A DNA stretch of 61,973 bases, taken from assembly GCA_015056155.1 (NCBI GenBank), contig SVGU01000005.1, positions 1-61,973 on the forward strand, given 5' to 3'. Every line of letters starts with the position of its first letter. The stretch's first letter is position 1. Positions 24,501 through 31,496 of this stretch are shown in pieces. Both the position numbers and the translations under genes were made by a program. A model generated the notes under the pieces. That model saw nothing but the letters and a program-made list of their open reading frames with translations, did not search any database and was not told where the DNA came from. Origin of the DNA: Clostridiales bacterium (GTDB lineage Bacteria; Bacillota; Clostridia; Christensenellales; Aristaeellaceae).

Positions 24501-26490
24501 TCGTATCGAAGTAGTACACCGTCACCTGCGCCGATTTCGCAGCAGGGATGATCGGCTCCACCGGAGAAACGACCTCCTCCTGCACCGGGCGGTACCAGAA
24601 CGACACCTCGTCCCCGGAGGGCGTATACGTGCCGTCCGCGCGGACCGTCACGTCGATGACCGCCTCGGAGATCAGCTCGTACCCCCCGGGAAGATCCGAC
24701 GGCACCGCCTCGAGCCGGTGTGTACCCTCCGGCAGCGTCACCGTCTGGCGGGAGGCGATCTCGTTCCCCATCGTGTCAAAGTAGTACACCGTCACCTGCG
24801 CCGATTTCGCAGCAGGGATGATCGGCTCCACCGGAGAAACGACCTCCTCCTGCACCGGGCGGTACCAGAAGGACACTTCGTCCCCGGAGGGGGTGTACGT
24901 GCCGTCCGCGCGGACCGTCACGTCGATGACCGCCTCGGAGATCAGCTCGTACCCCCTGGGAAGATCCGACGGCACCGCCTCGAGCCGGTGCGTGCCCTCC
25001 GGCAGCGTCACCGTCTGGCGGGAGGCGATCTCGTTCCCCATCGTGTCAAAGTAGTACACCGTCACCTGCGCCTGCTTCGCGGCGGGCTCGCGGTAGGTGA
25101 AGACCACCGGGTTCGGGCTGACAGCGCCGCCGCCGTCCACATACACGCCCACCGAGCCGCTGCTCACCAGCTCCAGGCCGGCAGTCTTGCTGCTCTCGGG
25201 CCACACGGTCTGTTCGCCCTGCGCCAGGGTGATGATCTTCTGCTCGATCACCCGGCCGCCTTCGAGCTGGTAGATGACCGTCGCCTCGCCGGTCACGGGG
25301 GCGACATACGCGTCCTTGTAGAGGAAGACCACATTGGCCGCGCTGGCGGAGCCGTTGTCATAGACAGTGAGCGTCACCGCGCTCTCGCTGACCAGCTCCA
25401 GGCCGCCGACAAAGGCGCTCTCCGGCACGATCGTGTGCGTACCTGCCTGCAGGGTCTTCTCCTGCATATCCAGCAGCTGGCCGTCCTGGTGATAGTAGTA
25501 GACCGGGATGACGGCCTCCGCCGGGGCAACGTACGCGTCCCGGTAGTAGAAGGTCACGCTCGCCGCGTTCGCCCAGCCGTTGCCGTCCACCGTCACGGAG
25601 ACGGCGTCCTCGCCCGTCAGCTCGTACGCAGACGTACGGCTGCTCTCCGGGCGGATGGTATGCGTGCCCTCGGCAAGCGTCCGCTGCTGCTGGTCCAGGA
25701 GCGTGCCGTTCTCGTGCACATAGTACACGTCAATGGTCGCCTCTGCCGGGGCGACGTATGCGTCCCGGTAATAGAAGGTCACGCTGGCCACGTCCGCCCC
25801 TTCGGCATAGACGTTCACCGTGGCGGACCCGGCGCCGGTCAGCTCATACCCGGCGACCTTCGCACTCTCCGGCCACAGGGTGTGCGTGCCCTGGGGCAGC
25901 TGCACCTCGATCAGGTCGAGCAGCTGACCATTCTCGTGCACGTAATACACCGGGATGACCGCCTTGGTCCGCAGGTTGCTCACGCTGCCCGAAGGCTCGG
26001 TAAAGACCGGCTCCTCCGGCACCTCAAAGGGCGGCAGTTCCGTGGAGACGTACAGCTTGATGTACTCGGACATCTGCGTGTTGAGCGCGCCGTTGTAGTA
26101 GTAGCCGATATACTGGGCATAATCATCATGCAGGCTCTGCGCGTTCTCCGTCTCCGACCAGTACAGCGTCAGATCGCCGTTCATGGTCATGAAGACGTAG
26201 CCCGGATCGGGATGGCCGATCTGCACGGTGAGCGCCGTCCCCAGCGCCTGCGGATCCAGCGTCACCCAGTAGCCGTGGGTGATGGTCGTGCCGTCGCCCG
26301 CCGCGTCCTCCGGGATGCTCCAGGCAGGCACCGTTTGCACATTGCCCTGCGCATCCGTCCACTGCACGCTGACGGTCACGCTCTCCCAGCCCACCAGCGC
26401 CTGCGCGGGCGCCGCGGTGCTCACGATCAGCAGGAGCAGCGTCACGACCGCCGCCAGCCTGCCCAGAATCTTTGCGCCAGAATTCTTCAT
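21547..26490 (-). CDS. Membrane-anchored surface protein with ten MucBP-like repeats and four SH3 modules
   Basis: 1,647 residues. Signal peptide at 1-31 (ends APAQA). An N-terminal domain with 'GYVFMTMNGDLTLYW' is followed by about ten MucBP-like modules of the type 'VYYxHENGxLLD..GTHTIxPES..'. Then come four SH3-type modules (about 977-1395: 'FRTEPS', 'PLRTGTG', 'PFRQMPS', 'NFRDGAS'), separated by Pro/Thr linkers, an acidic/Ser-Gly linker, one TM near 1495-1517, and a basic, Gln-rich cytoplasmic tail of about 130 residues. No LPXTG: it is held by the TM. The MucBP family binds mucin or glycans and SH3 modules often bind peptidoglycan, so a host- or wall-binding role is likely (inference). 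ATG at 26490 has AAGGAGGG and its own promoter; a terminator follows. Confidence 0.88.
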   Translation of the reverse strand: MKNSGAKILGRLAAVVTLLLLIVSTAAPAQALVGWESVTVSVQWTDAQGNVQTVPAWSIPEDAAGDGTTITHGYWVTLDPQALGTALTVQIGHPDPGYVFMTMNGDLTLYWSETENAQSLHDDYAQYIGYYYNGALNTQMSEYIKLYVSTELPPFEVPEEPVFTEPSGSVSNLRTKAVIPVYYVHENGQLLDLIEVQLPQGTHTLWPESAKVAGYELTGAGSATVNVYAEGADVASVTFYYRDAYVAPAEATIDVYYVHENGTLLDQQQRTLAEGTHTIRPESSRTSAYELTGEDAVSVTVDGNGWANAASVTFYYRDAYVAPAEAVIPVYYYHQDGQLLDMQEKTLQAGTHTIVPESAFVGGLELVSESAVTLTVYDNGSASAANVVFLYKDAYVAPVTGEATVIYQLEGGRVIEQKIITLAQGEQTVWPESSKTAGLELVSSGSVGVYVDGGGAVSPNPVVFTYREPAAKQAQVTVYYFDTMGNEIASRQTVTLPEGTHRLEAVPSDLPRGYELISEAVIDVTVRADGTYTPSGDEVSFWYRPVQEEVVSPVEPIIPAAKSAQVTVYYFDTMGNEIASRQTVTLPEGTHRLEAVPSDLPGGYELISEAVIDVTVRADGTYTPSGDEVSFWYRPVQEEVVSPVEPIIPAAKSAQVTVYYFDTMGNEIASRQTVTLPEGTHRLEAVPSDLPRGYELISEAVIDVTVRADGTYTPSGDEVSFWYRPVQEEVFAPETPVQKASVTVRYLDSRGKAIAADSVLSLDNGVHTIRPEAAHVPAGYELFPGTAETATVTVTSGKANQDYVNFYFAQVRQTPSSFDVRVYYYDTMGKQIASVQTLQLTAGTHRITAQPADLPSGYELASEASFTLTVGTDGSLDRAAEDVGFWYAPVQTAPKTAVVSVQYIDSLGRIISGPYQYELTGGQTYTLYPDEALVPQGYDAASADAVKVQVAKDGTPSVSTVLFTLSLQKDPAGIPAGQKIGRYGLVSGVDVAFRTEPSTSGGNKTVIFRAKKGSSVYMVSSDYNTRGELWAHVLIDGRDGYMQAKYIDLLTQKASDVYAQSVGATPVPTATPVPTPTPVPSPTPTEVFVEAITPAPTAYNGYALVTGTAPLRTGTGTSDLTIQYLSAGDVLLVKGQVLNAYTGKTWSAVQTLNGQSGYVETRVLQSITEREAAQLIRIWEQQNATPAPTQLVTNTPEPIQQQGYAYTVTDYVPFRQMPSEQSRIIDNLRYGTVVYIAGQTWSGGRTWHSVAVDGEWGYIREDLIRLMTIAEEDAYLDSLFATPTPTLATTNRPYDDQGLSSYGYVDASSVNFRDGASKNARRIGELKRYALCLILNTTYAEGATWYQVDYSGQRGYVHGDYFHQMTIREFSEFYGSDLYRQGLVNNSRDQQDDDDDGVSGIGGLPTVEDQLVGSDDDFAFEFEDFVSPVTPIPNIVPTATPTLEPILPGNLSTPVPTGGLVSSGGTGMEESSSGLDLPVPTEQVIYPTAQPSGGSSGIVWIIVLALLIVAGGGAVVFVQHQRKRRRIAMRAAQRRAQAARSAAGSRPYASAPTGQSRTGMYAQQPQQQPYRGADYQQQSAYLPVFPQQQASEPRENAVQTERPYARRADAAPAGDQSQQASQQRVGRRTAYQQALAEQRKQDADRTE
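24300..25072 (-). repeat. Three near-identical 270-bp direct repeats
   Basis: Units begin near 24300, 24570 and 24840 and differ at only a few positions, some silent (for example Arg/Gly in 'LPRGYEL' versus 'LPGGYEL'). Each encodes one 90-residue MucBP-like module plus a 'VVSPVEPIIPAAKSAQ' linker. The other modules of the protein are far more diverged, so this is a recent tandem duplication or gene conversion. Confidence 0.92.
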
Positions 26491-26533
26491 GGCGATTCCC
26501 TCCTTGGAATGACGATATAGAGGTTCAGTATAT

Positions 26534-26563
26534 ATTATACCGCAGCAGCCGCGGCCCGGTCAA
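26534..26563 (-). promoter_or_regulatory. Sigma-A promoter of the MucBP/SH3 gene
   Basis: Minus strand: TTGACC (26563-26558), 18-base spacer, perfect TATAAT (26539-26534), 44 bases before the start codon. Confidence 0.75.
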
Positions 26564-26688
26564 GCCGGAGCATCCGCCCATATGCCTTTGCTGCGCATGA
26601 GCAGGCAGGAATCCGGCTGCGGTGTGTCGAATGTGTTCTGCAAGGGAGCTTCCCTCCCCATATCTATGCGAAAGCAGGAGGCATATCC

Positions 26689-27255
26689 ATGAACGAGCAG
26701 AACCTGATCGAAAAGTATGTGGACGGCAAGGTCGTCTTTGAAGGCAAGATCATCCGGCTGGAGCACTGGAATGTGGAGCTCCCCAACGGCCATATCGCCC
26801 TGCGCGAGGTCGCGTGCCATCCCGGCGCTTCCGCCGTTGTCGCGCTGGATGAGGAGAACAACATCATCCTCGTGCACCAGTACCGCGCACCCATGCACCG
26901 CATCACCCTGGAGATCCCCGCCGGCAAGCTGGACAGCGCCGAGGAGGATCCGCTCTTCTGCGCCCAGCGCGAGCTCTCCGAGGAGACCGGCCTGCTGGCT
27001 GACAGCTGGACGAAGCTGACCGTGCTGGAGACCACGCCCGGCTTCTGCAACGAGCGCATCCATCTCTACCTCGCCACCGGTCTGAAGCAGGGCCCGACCC
27101 ATCCGGACGAGGACGAGTTCGTCGCCACCACCCGCATGCCCCTGGCCGAGGCTGCCGCCAAGGTCATGGACGGCACCTTCCGTGACGGCAAGACCGCCCT
27201 GGGCATCATGATGGCCTTCACCCGGCTCAATGCCTCTGCCCATACCAACGACTGA
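26689..27255 (+). CDS. Nudix hydrolase, ADP-ribose pyrophosphatase type
   Basis: 188 residues, cytoplasmic. Hydrolyses nucleoside diphosphate derivatives, most likely ADP-ribose to AMP and ribose 5-phosphate. The Nudix box is 'GKLDSAEEDPLFCAQRELSEETGL'-like, with the REL-EE catalytic core near residues 97-104; one extra residue lies between the Gly and the first Glu compared with Gx5E. 'IPAGKLD' before it and 'PGFCNERIHLYLA' after it are typical of the ADP-ribose pyrophosphatase subgroup. ATG at 26689 follows AGGAGG by 7 bases. No clear promoter was found in the 198-base gap. A small membrane-protein gene and a GNAT follow in the same direction. Confidence 0.88.
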   Translation: MNEQNLIEKYVDGKVVFEGKIIRLEHWNVELPNGHIALREVACHPGASAVVALDEENNIILVHQYRAPMHRITLEIPAGKLDSAEEDPLFCAQRELSEETGLLADSWTKLTVLETTPGFCNERIHLYLATGLKQGPTHPDEDEFVATTRMPLAEAAAKVMDGTFRDGKTALGIMMAFTRLNASAHTND

Positions 27256-27347
27256 GTCGGCGGCTTTCTTCCCCATTTGTAAAATATTTCGGAATTATTT
27301 CTTTTCTGTTTCGCCCGTCGAATTTCCTGTCGGAAAGGAGCGTCCTG

Positions 27348-27524
27348 ATGGCAAAGAAGGAGCCTGTTCATCCCCTGTACATCGCCTTTATCGCGGTGAT
27401 GGCGCTGCTGCTGGTGACCGGCGTGATCCTGATGATCTACGGCAGCCTGCACAACGGCATCCCCGCGCCCACCCTGCCGGGCAACCTGCTGACGGCGCCG
27501 GCGGCACGCCTGTATCATGGCTGA
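27348..27524 (+). CDS. Small single-span membrane protein (58 residues)
   Basis: MAKKEPVHPL, then one hydrophobic helix at about residues 11-31, then a short Pro/Ala-rich tail. ATG at 27348 has AAAGGAG 7 bases upstream, and the stop overlaps the start of the GNAT gene by 8 bases (ATGGCTGA), both good signs of a real gene. No family recognised. It may be cotranscribed with the Nudix gene 92 bases upstream. Confidence 0.6.
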   Translation: MAKKEPVHPLYIAFIAVMALLLVTGVILMIYGSLHNGIPAPTLPGNLLTAPAARLYHG

Positions 27525-28152
27525 CCGCAACCGGACGCTCCTGTCGTGGCTGATGATGCCGGCAGGACTGCCCCATTCGCCACAGGAGTACTTTTCGCGC
27601 CTGCCAGTGATCGAAACGCCCCGGCTGATCCTGCGTCGGATGACGCTCAAGGACGCGCCGGACCTCTTCGCCTATTCGCAGGATCCGGAGGTAGCCCGGC
27701 ACGTGCTGTGGACGGCACACCGCTCCATCTGGGAGACGAAGGCGTACATCCGCTATGTCCTGCAGCAGTACCGTCTGGGCGAGCCGTCAAGCTGGTGCAT
27801 CGTGGAGAAGGAAACAAACCGCGCCGTCGGGACGATCGGCTTCATGTCCTTTTCGGCGGAAAACAGCACGGTCGAGGTCGGCTACAGCCTGGCCCGGAGC
27901 CACTGGAACCGCGGCCTGATGACCGAGGCGCTGGAGGCGGTGCTGAATGAGGCCTTCACGGTGCTCCGGCTGCACCGGGTCGAGGCGCAGCACTTTTCGG
28001 CCAATCCCTCCAGCGGGCGGGTGATGGAGAAGTGCGGCATGACCCACGAGGGGCATCTGCGCCAGCGCATCTGGAACAAAGGGGAGTTCCAGGATGTGGA
28101 GATGTGGGCGATCCTCCGCCGCGACTGGCAGAAGCGTCATCCCATGCCCTGA
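27517..28152 (+). CDS. GNAT acetyltransferase, RimJ/RimL type
   Basis: 211 residues. Acetyl-CoA-dependent N-acetyltransferase, substrate unknown. 'IETPRLILRRMTLKDAPDLF' is the usual RimL-type opening, 'VGYSLARSHWNRGLMTEAL' holds the acetyl-CoA pyrophosphate loop, and 'NPSSGRVMEKCGM' the C-terminal motif. The first ATG (27517) is coupled to the preceding small gene by an 8-base overlap; an alternative start is the MM pair at 27553-27558, nearer the conserved fold. A bidirectional terminator separates it from the convergent flavin reductase gene. Confidence 0.88.
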   Translation: MADRNRTLLSWLMMPAGLPHSPQEYFSRLPVIETPRLILRRMTLKDAPDLFAYSQDPEVARHVLWTAHRSIWETKAYIRYVLQQYRLGEPSSWCIVEKETNRAVGTIGFMSFSAENSTVEVGYSLARSHWNRGLMTEALEAVLNEAFTVLRLHRVEAQHFSANPSSGRVMEKCGMTHEGHLRQRIWNKGEFQDVEMWAILRRDWQKRHPMP

Positions 28153-28162
28153 CGATACAAAC

Positions 28163-28206
28163 AAGCGCCTTCCGGAACGCCGCATGCAGCGGACCGGAGG
28201 GCGCTT
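28163..28206. terminator. Bidirectional terminator between convergent genes
   Basis: AAGCGCC-TCCGG pairs with CCGGA-GGCGCTT over about 12 bp around an 18-base centre. T-rich stretches follow on both strands (TTTGCC..TTTTTC on plus, TTGTTTGTA on minus). Confidence 0.7.
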
Positions 28207-28229
28207 TGCCGTTCACTTTTTCTTGGGGA

Positions 28230-28841
28230 TCACTTTTCGTAGGTCTTCATCCGGCGCTCCAGCACCTCAGGCCGGGCGACGGAATAGCCGAAGAAGCCCA
28301 TGACCTCCGCCGTGCGCTGGTACACGCCGTGGTTATACGCGACCAGGCCGGCATGCTCCAGGTGCAGCGAGCCATCCGCCGCGAACAGGTCGTCGCGCAC
28401 CTGAACGCCCACGACCTCGCCGATGAACATGTCATGGCTGCCCAGCTCCAGCACCTGCCGGACCTTACAGGCCAGGTATGCGGGGCATTCGGCGATGGCG
28501 GGCGCATGCATCAGCCCAATGGCCGGCATGGGCGTGAGGCCGCACTCCTGCCACTTATCCACATCCTTGCCCGAGCGGACGCCGCAGAAATCCACCGCCT
28601 TGCAGCGCTCCTGGTCGACCAGGTTGACCACGAACTCCCCGCTCTGTCGGATCAGCGCATGGCTGTAACGGTTCTTGCGGACGCTGACCGACACCATCGG
28701 CGGGTCGCTGTTGACCGTACCGGCCCAGGCAATGGTAATGATATTCGGCTTCGGATCCAGCTCCGGACACGCACAGGAGACCATCACCGCCGGCACCGGC
28801 GCCAGCAGCGTACAGGGATCAAAAGTACGAAACTTATTCAT
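28230..28841 (-). CDS. Flavin reductase-like FMN-binding protein
   Basis: 203 residues, cytoplasmic. Member of the flavin reductase-like split-barrel family, which binds FMN and usually reduces it with NAD(P)H. Typical pieces are 'PVPAVMVSCACPELDPKPNIITIAWAG' at the N-terminus, 'NSDPPMVSVSVRKNRYSHALI', 'GEFVVNLV' and 'HDMFIGEVVGVQV'. Its own promoter lies just upstream. An AGGGTGG ribosome site precedes ATG at 28841. The physiological partner is unknown; many clostridial homologues stand alone. Confidence 0.88.
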   Translation of the reverse strand: MNKFRTFDPCTLLAPVPAVMVSCACPELDPKPNIITIAWAGTVNSDPPMVSVSVRKNRYSHALIRQSGEFVVNLVDQERCKAVDFCGVRSGKDVDKWQECGLTPMPAIGLMHAPAIAECPAYLACKVRQVLELGSHDMFIGEVVGVQVRDDLFAADGSLHLEHAGLVAYNHGVYQRTAEVMGFFGYSVARPEVLERRMKTYEK

Positions 28842-28879
28842 CGTTCCACCCTCTCCATTCTTGTCTATCGACTGGAAAT

Positions 28880-28908
28880 AGTGTACAATACAATCACCCC
28901 AATGTCAA
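28880..28908 (-). promoter_or_regulatory. Sigma-A promoter of the flavin reductase gene
   Basis: Minus strand: TTGACA (28908-28903), 17-base spacer, TACACT (28885-28880). Its -35 box touches the left edge of the first intergenic hairpin repeat at 28909. Confidence 0.72.
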
Positions 28909-28956
28909 CCAGGGGCTCTGCCCCTGGACCCCGCCAGAGGGACACAGCCCCTCTGG
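28909..28956. repeat. Dual-hairpin intergenic repeat (CCAGGGG type)
   Basis: Two back-to-back inverted repeats, CCAGGGG..CCCCTGG and CCAGAGGG..CCCTCTGG, are joined by ACCCCG. The same architecture with different stem bases occurs twice at 53121-53313, and a fragment lies near 57470. It lies in the 442-base gap before the AEC transporter gene. Confidence 0.75.
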
Positions 28957-28989
28957 ACTCCCAGGGCCGCGCCTGCGGCGCGGGCGGGT

Positions 28990-29140
28990 GCTCGCTTGGC
29001 GGCTTCCTTGCAGGGGTCACGCCGCGCAACAGGCGCGGCGCGACGCGCGGCTTGCAGCGCGGATGGGGCACGCTTGGCGGCTTCCTTGCGGGGGGCACGC
29101 TGCGCAACAGGCGCAGCGTGACGCGCGGCTTGCAGCGCGG
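28990..29140. repeat. Two copies of a 73-bp structured repeat, period 78 bp
   Basis: Copies at 28990-29062 and 29068-29140 share 'CTTGGCGGCTTCCTTGC' and contain the hairpins CGCCGCGC-AACAG-GCGCGGCG and CACGCTGCGC-AACAG-GCGCAGCGTG. Base changes between copies keep pairing. A third, shorter relative is at 60768-60815. No reading frame in the element looks like a gene. Confidence 0.78.
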
Positions 29141-29182
29141 GCTTCGCCTGCCTGTTTCATATTGCCGCATGGACGCGCACCA

Positions 29183-29245
29183 AAAGGCTCCCTCCCTGAG
29201 GGAGCTGGCAGCCGCCTGCGGCTGACTGAGGGAGTCCTCCCTCGC
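29183..29245. repeat. GGCTCCCTC..GAGGGAGC double-hairpin intergenic repeat
   Basis: GCTCCCTCCCTGAGGGAGC is followed by CAGCCGC-CT-GCGGCTG and then GAGGGAG again. This resembles a short repeat I recall as frequent between genes of gut Clostridia. It ends 40 bases before the AEC transporter gene. Apart from this and the other repeats, nothing else was seen in 28909-29283. Confidence 0.65.
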
Positions 29246-29283
29246 GGCTCTCCAGCATTATTTCTCCTTCAGGAGGTATCCTT

Positions 29284-30180
29284 ATGACTGCACTCTGGCA
29301 AGTCCTCTCCCTGTTCCTGCTGATGCTCGCAGGTCTGGGCGCGGCCCGGTTCCGCATCCTCGACGAGCGCGGACTGAAGGGCCTGAATACCCTCGTGCTC
29401 TATTTTGCGCAGCCCGCCATGATCGTCCACAAGCTCCAGCAGGACGTGACCGGGCAGCTGATCGCCGAGCTGGCATGGGTCTTCGTGCTGACCTGCGCAA
29501 CCATCGCGCTGGCGGGCGTGATCGCCTTTTCCCTGTTCGTCCGGGAGCCTGCCGAGCGCCGCAGCGTCCTGACGAATCTCGCCATGGTCTCCAACTGCGG
29601 CTACATGGGCTATCCGGTCATCACCGCCGCGCTGGGCGAATCCGCGCTGATCTACGCGGTGGTCTTCGTCGCTGCGTTCAACCTGATGTGCTGGACGCTG
29701 GGCGCCTACTTCTTCGGCGGCGCGAAGGCCATGCAGCCGCGCAAGCTCCTGACGAACCCGTCCCTGATCGCCATCGCTGCAGGCCTGCTGCTGTTCCTCA
29801 CCGGCTGGCGTCTGCCGGACTTTATCAACAATGCGCTGAATATGATGGGCAGCGTGACCACGCCGGTCGCCATGTTCGTCATCGGCGCGCGCCTGATCAG
29901 CCTGCGCCCCGCGCATCTGACCGACATGAAGCTCCTGCTGGTCTGCGCCCTGCGGCTGATCGTCTTCCCGGCGATGATCCTGCTGCTCTTCCTCACGCCG
30001 CTGCCGCCGATGGTGGTCAAGTCCGTCTTCGTCTGCACGGCAATGCCCTGCGCGGCGCTGACCGCCATGCAGTCGGAGGTGTTCGACTGCGACCGGGCGC
30101 TGGCTTCCCGCGGCGTGGCGCTCTCCACCGCCCTCTCCATGGCGACCGTGCCGCTGATGCTGCTTCTCCTCCCTGCCTGA
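29284..30180 (+). CDS. AEC-family transporter (auxin efflux carrier type)
   Basis: 298 residues with about nine to ten hydrophobic helices. The AEC family exports or exchanges small organic acids; substrate unknown here. 'FAQPAMIVHKL' in the N-terminal half and 'SNCGYMGYPVITAALG' (the conserved helix-break region) are family signatures, mirrored by 'TAMPCAALTAMQSEVFDCD' in the second half. ATG at 29284 has AGGAGG with standard spacing. A metallophosphoesterase gene follows after 20 bases. No promoter was recognised among the upstream repeats. Confidence 0.88.
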   Translation: MTALWQVLSLFLLMLAGLGAARFRILDERGLKGLNTLVLYFAQPAMIVHKLQQDVTGQLIAELAWVFVLTCATIALAGVIAFSLFVREPAERRSVLTNLAMVSNCGYMGYPVITAALGESALIYAVVFVAAFNLMCWTLGAYFFGGAKAMQPRKLLTNPSLIAIAAGLLLFLTGWRLPDFINNALNMMGSVTTPVAMFVIGARLISLRPAHLTDMKLLLVCALRLIVFPAMILLLFLTPLPPMVVKSVFVCTAMPCAALTAMQSEVFDCDRALASRGVALSTALSMATVPLMLLLLPA

Positions 30181-30200
30181 CCCACCCGAAGGAGGCTCTC

Positions 30201-31109
30201 ATGCTCTTTCCCGGTTATGACGTTCCCGACGGCCGCCACGCAGGCGCATACGATCCCGGCAAGCGGCGCTCCCGGACGGTACTGATCGTCCTCGCGGTGG
30301 CTGCGCTCCTGTTTGCGCTGGCCTGGCCTTTCGTCGAGCCGTACCTGCTGGAAACAGAGACGGTCACCCTGCGCGCCGATGACCTCCCCGCCGGGATCGG
30401 CCAGCTGCGCGTCGTGTATCTCACCGACGTCCATAAGGGCGGGACCTTCGGCGCTGACCGTGTTTCCGCGCTGGTCAGCAAGGTCAACACGCTCAATGCG
30501 GATATCGTCCTGCTCGGCGGCGATTACGCCGATGACAGCAGCGGCGCGGTCGAGTTCTTCCGCACGCTGCCCCGCATCCACAGCCGCTACGGCGTATATG
30601 CCGTCGTCGGCAACCACGACCGCACCCTCCCGGAAAGCAACCTCAACCAGCTCCGGGCCGCCATGCAGTCGGCAGGCGTCACGCCGCTGGTCAACTCGGT
30701 AACGAGCGTGCGCATCGGCACGGAAAACATCTACATCGCCGGCATCGACGACGTGAACAACGGCCATCCCGACCTGAAGGGCGTTGCCGCGCAGGTGCGC
30801 CAGAGGGATTACGTCATCTTCCTCTGCCACACGCCGGAGATCATCCCGCAGGCCCTCGCGGCGGAGGATATGAACCGCGACCTGCGCTGGTTTGACCTGG
30901 GCCTGTTCGGCCACACCCACGGCGGGCAGCTCGCCTTCTTCGGCGGATTGCTGCGGGATGACGGCGTGGACGATCAGTACCGCAGCGGCTGGCTGCGCCA
31001 GAACCGCACCGACCTGCTCATCAGCCGGGGCGTGGGCACAACCGTGCTGCCCATGCGCCTGTTCTGCCGACCGCAGATCCACCTGATCACCATCAACTCG
31101 ACCCGCTGA
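30201..31109 (+). CDS. Membrane-anchored calcineurin-like metallophosphoesterase (YkuE/YaeI type)
   Basis: 302 residues. N-terminal TM at about 26-46, phosphoesterase domain outside. Metal ligands are visible in 'YLTDVHKGG' (DxH), 'LLGGDYADD' (GD), 'VVGNHDRT' (GNHD), 'FLCHTPE' (H) and 'GLFGHTHGGQ' (GHTH). Such proteins act on phospholipid or wall-linked phosphates in some bacteria; the substrate here is unknown. ATG at 30201 follows AAGGAGG. It converges on DUF4363 with only 3 bases between the stops and no terminator, so transcripts probably overlap. Confidence 0.88.
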   Translation: MLFPGYDVPDGRHAGAYDPGKRRSRTVLIVLAVAALLFALAWPFVEPYLLETETVTLRADDLPAGIGQLRVVYLTDVHKGGTFGADRVSALVSKVNTLNADIVLLGGDYADDSSGAVEFFRTLPRIHSRYGVYAVVGNHDRTLPESNLNQLRAAMQSAGVTPLVNSVTSVRIGTENIYIAGIDDVNNGHPDLKGVAAQVRQRDYVIFLCHTPEIIPQALAAEDMNRDLRWFDLGLFGHTHGGQLAFFGGLLRDDGVDDQYRSGWLRQNRTDLLISRGVGTTVLPMRLFCRPQIHLITINSTR

Positions 31110-31112
31110 GCA

Positions 31113-31496
31113 TCACAGCACATTGGCCCAGGAGAAGCCGTCCCGGTGGTACAGGTGCAGCGCGTTCTCCCGCAGCTCCGCGCAGGCGGTGAAGCACCCC
31201 GCCTCGTCCTGCGCCCGGATGGCGGCCTGCAGCTGCAAAAGCGACAGCGTCACGCTGTCCGTGTCCTCATGGTTGATCAGCGTCTGGAGCGCGGGCACCG
31301 TATCCCGCCACGAATCCAGGTACGCCGCGACCGTCTGCGCCGCCCGCTCCCAGTCGTGCTTTTCCGTCATGACGCTCAATTCCTCCGCCGCGGACACATA
31401 TCGCGCGGAAATGCGCCCGATCTCCCCTGCCGACACCATGCCCGCCGCGATCGTCGCCGCCAGCAGCAGGAGCGAGATGCAAAGCCCCGTCCGCAT
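31113..31496 (-). CDS. DUF4363 family protein
   Basis: 127 residues. N-terminal signal anchor at 1-22, then an extracytoplasmic helical region. It follows DUF421 with its ATG immediately after the TGA of that gene; this pairing recurs in spore-forming Clostridia. DUF4363 has no established function; a link to spore or envelope biology is inferred from the partner family. Confidence 0.82.
   Translation of the reverse strand: MRTGLCISLLLLAATIAAGMVSAGEIGRISARYVSAAEELSVMTEKHDWERAAQTVAAYLDSWRDTVPALQTLINHEDTDSVTLSLLQLQAAIRAQDEAGCFTACAELRENALHLYHRDGFSWANVL

Noticed and set aside
28909-29245. Insertion-sequence remnant in the repeat-rich gap
   Set aside because: No transposase fragment or target-site duplication was seen; only short structured repeats.
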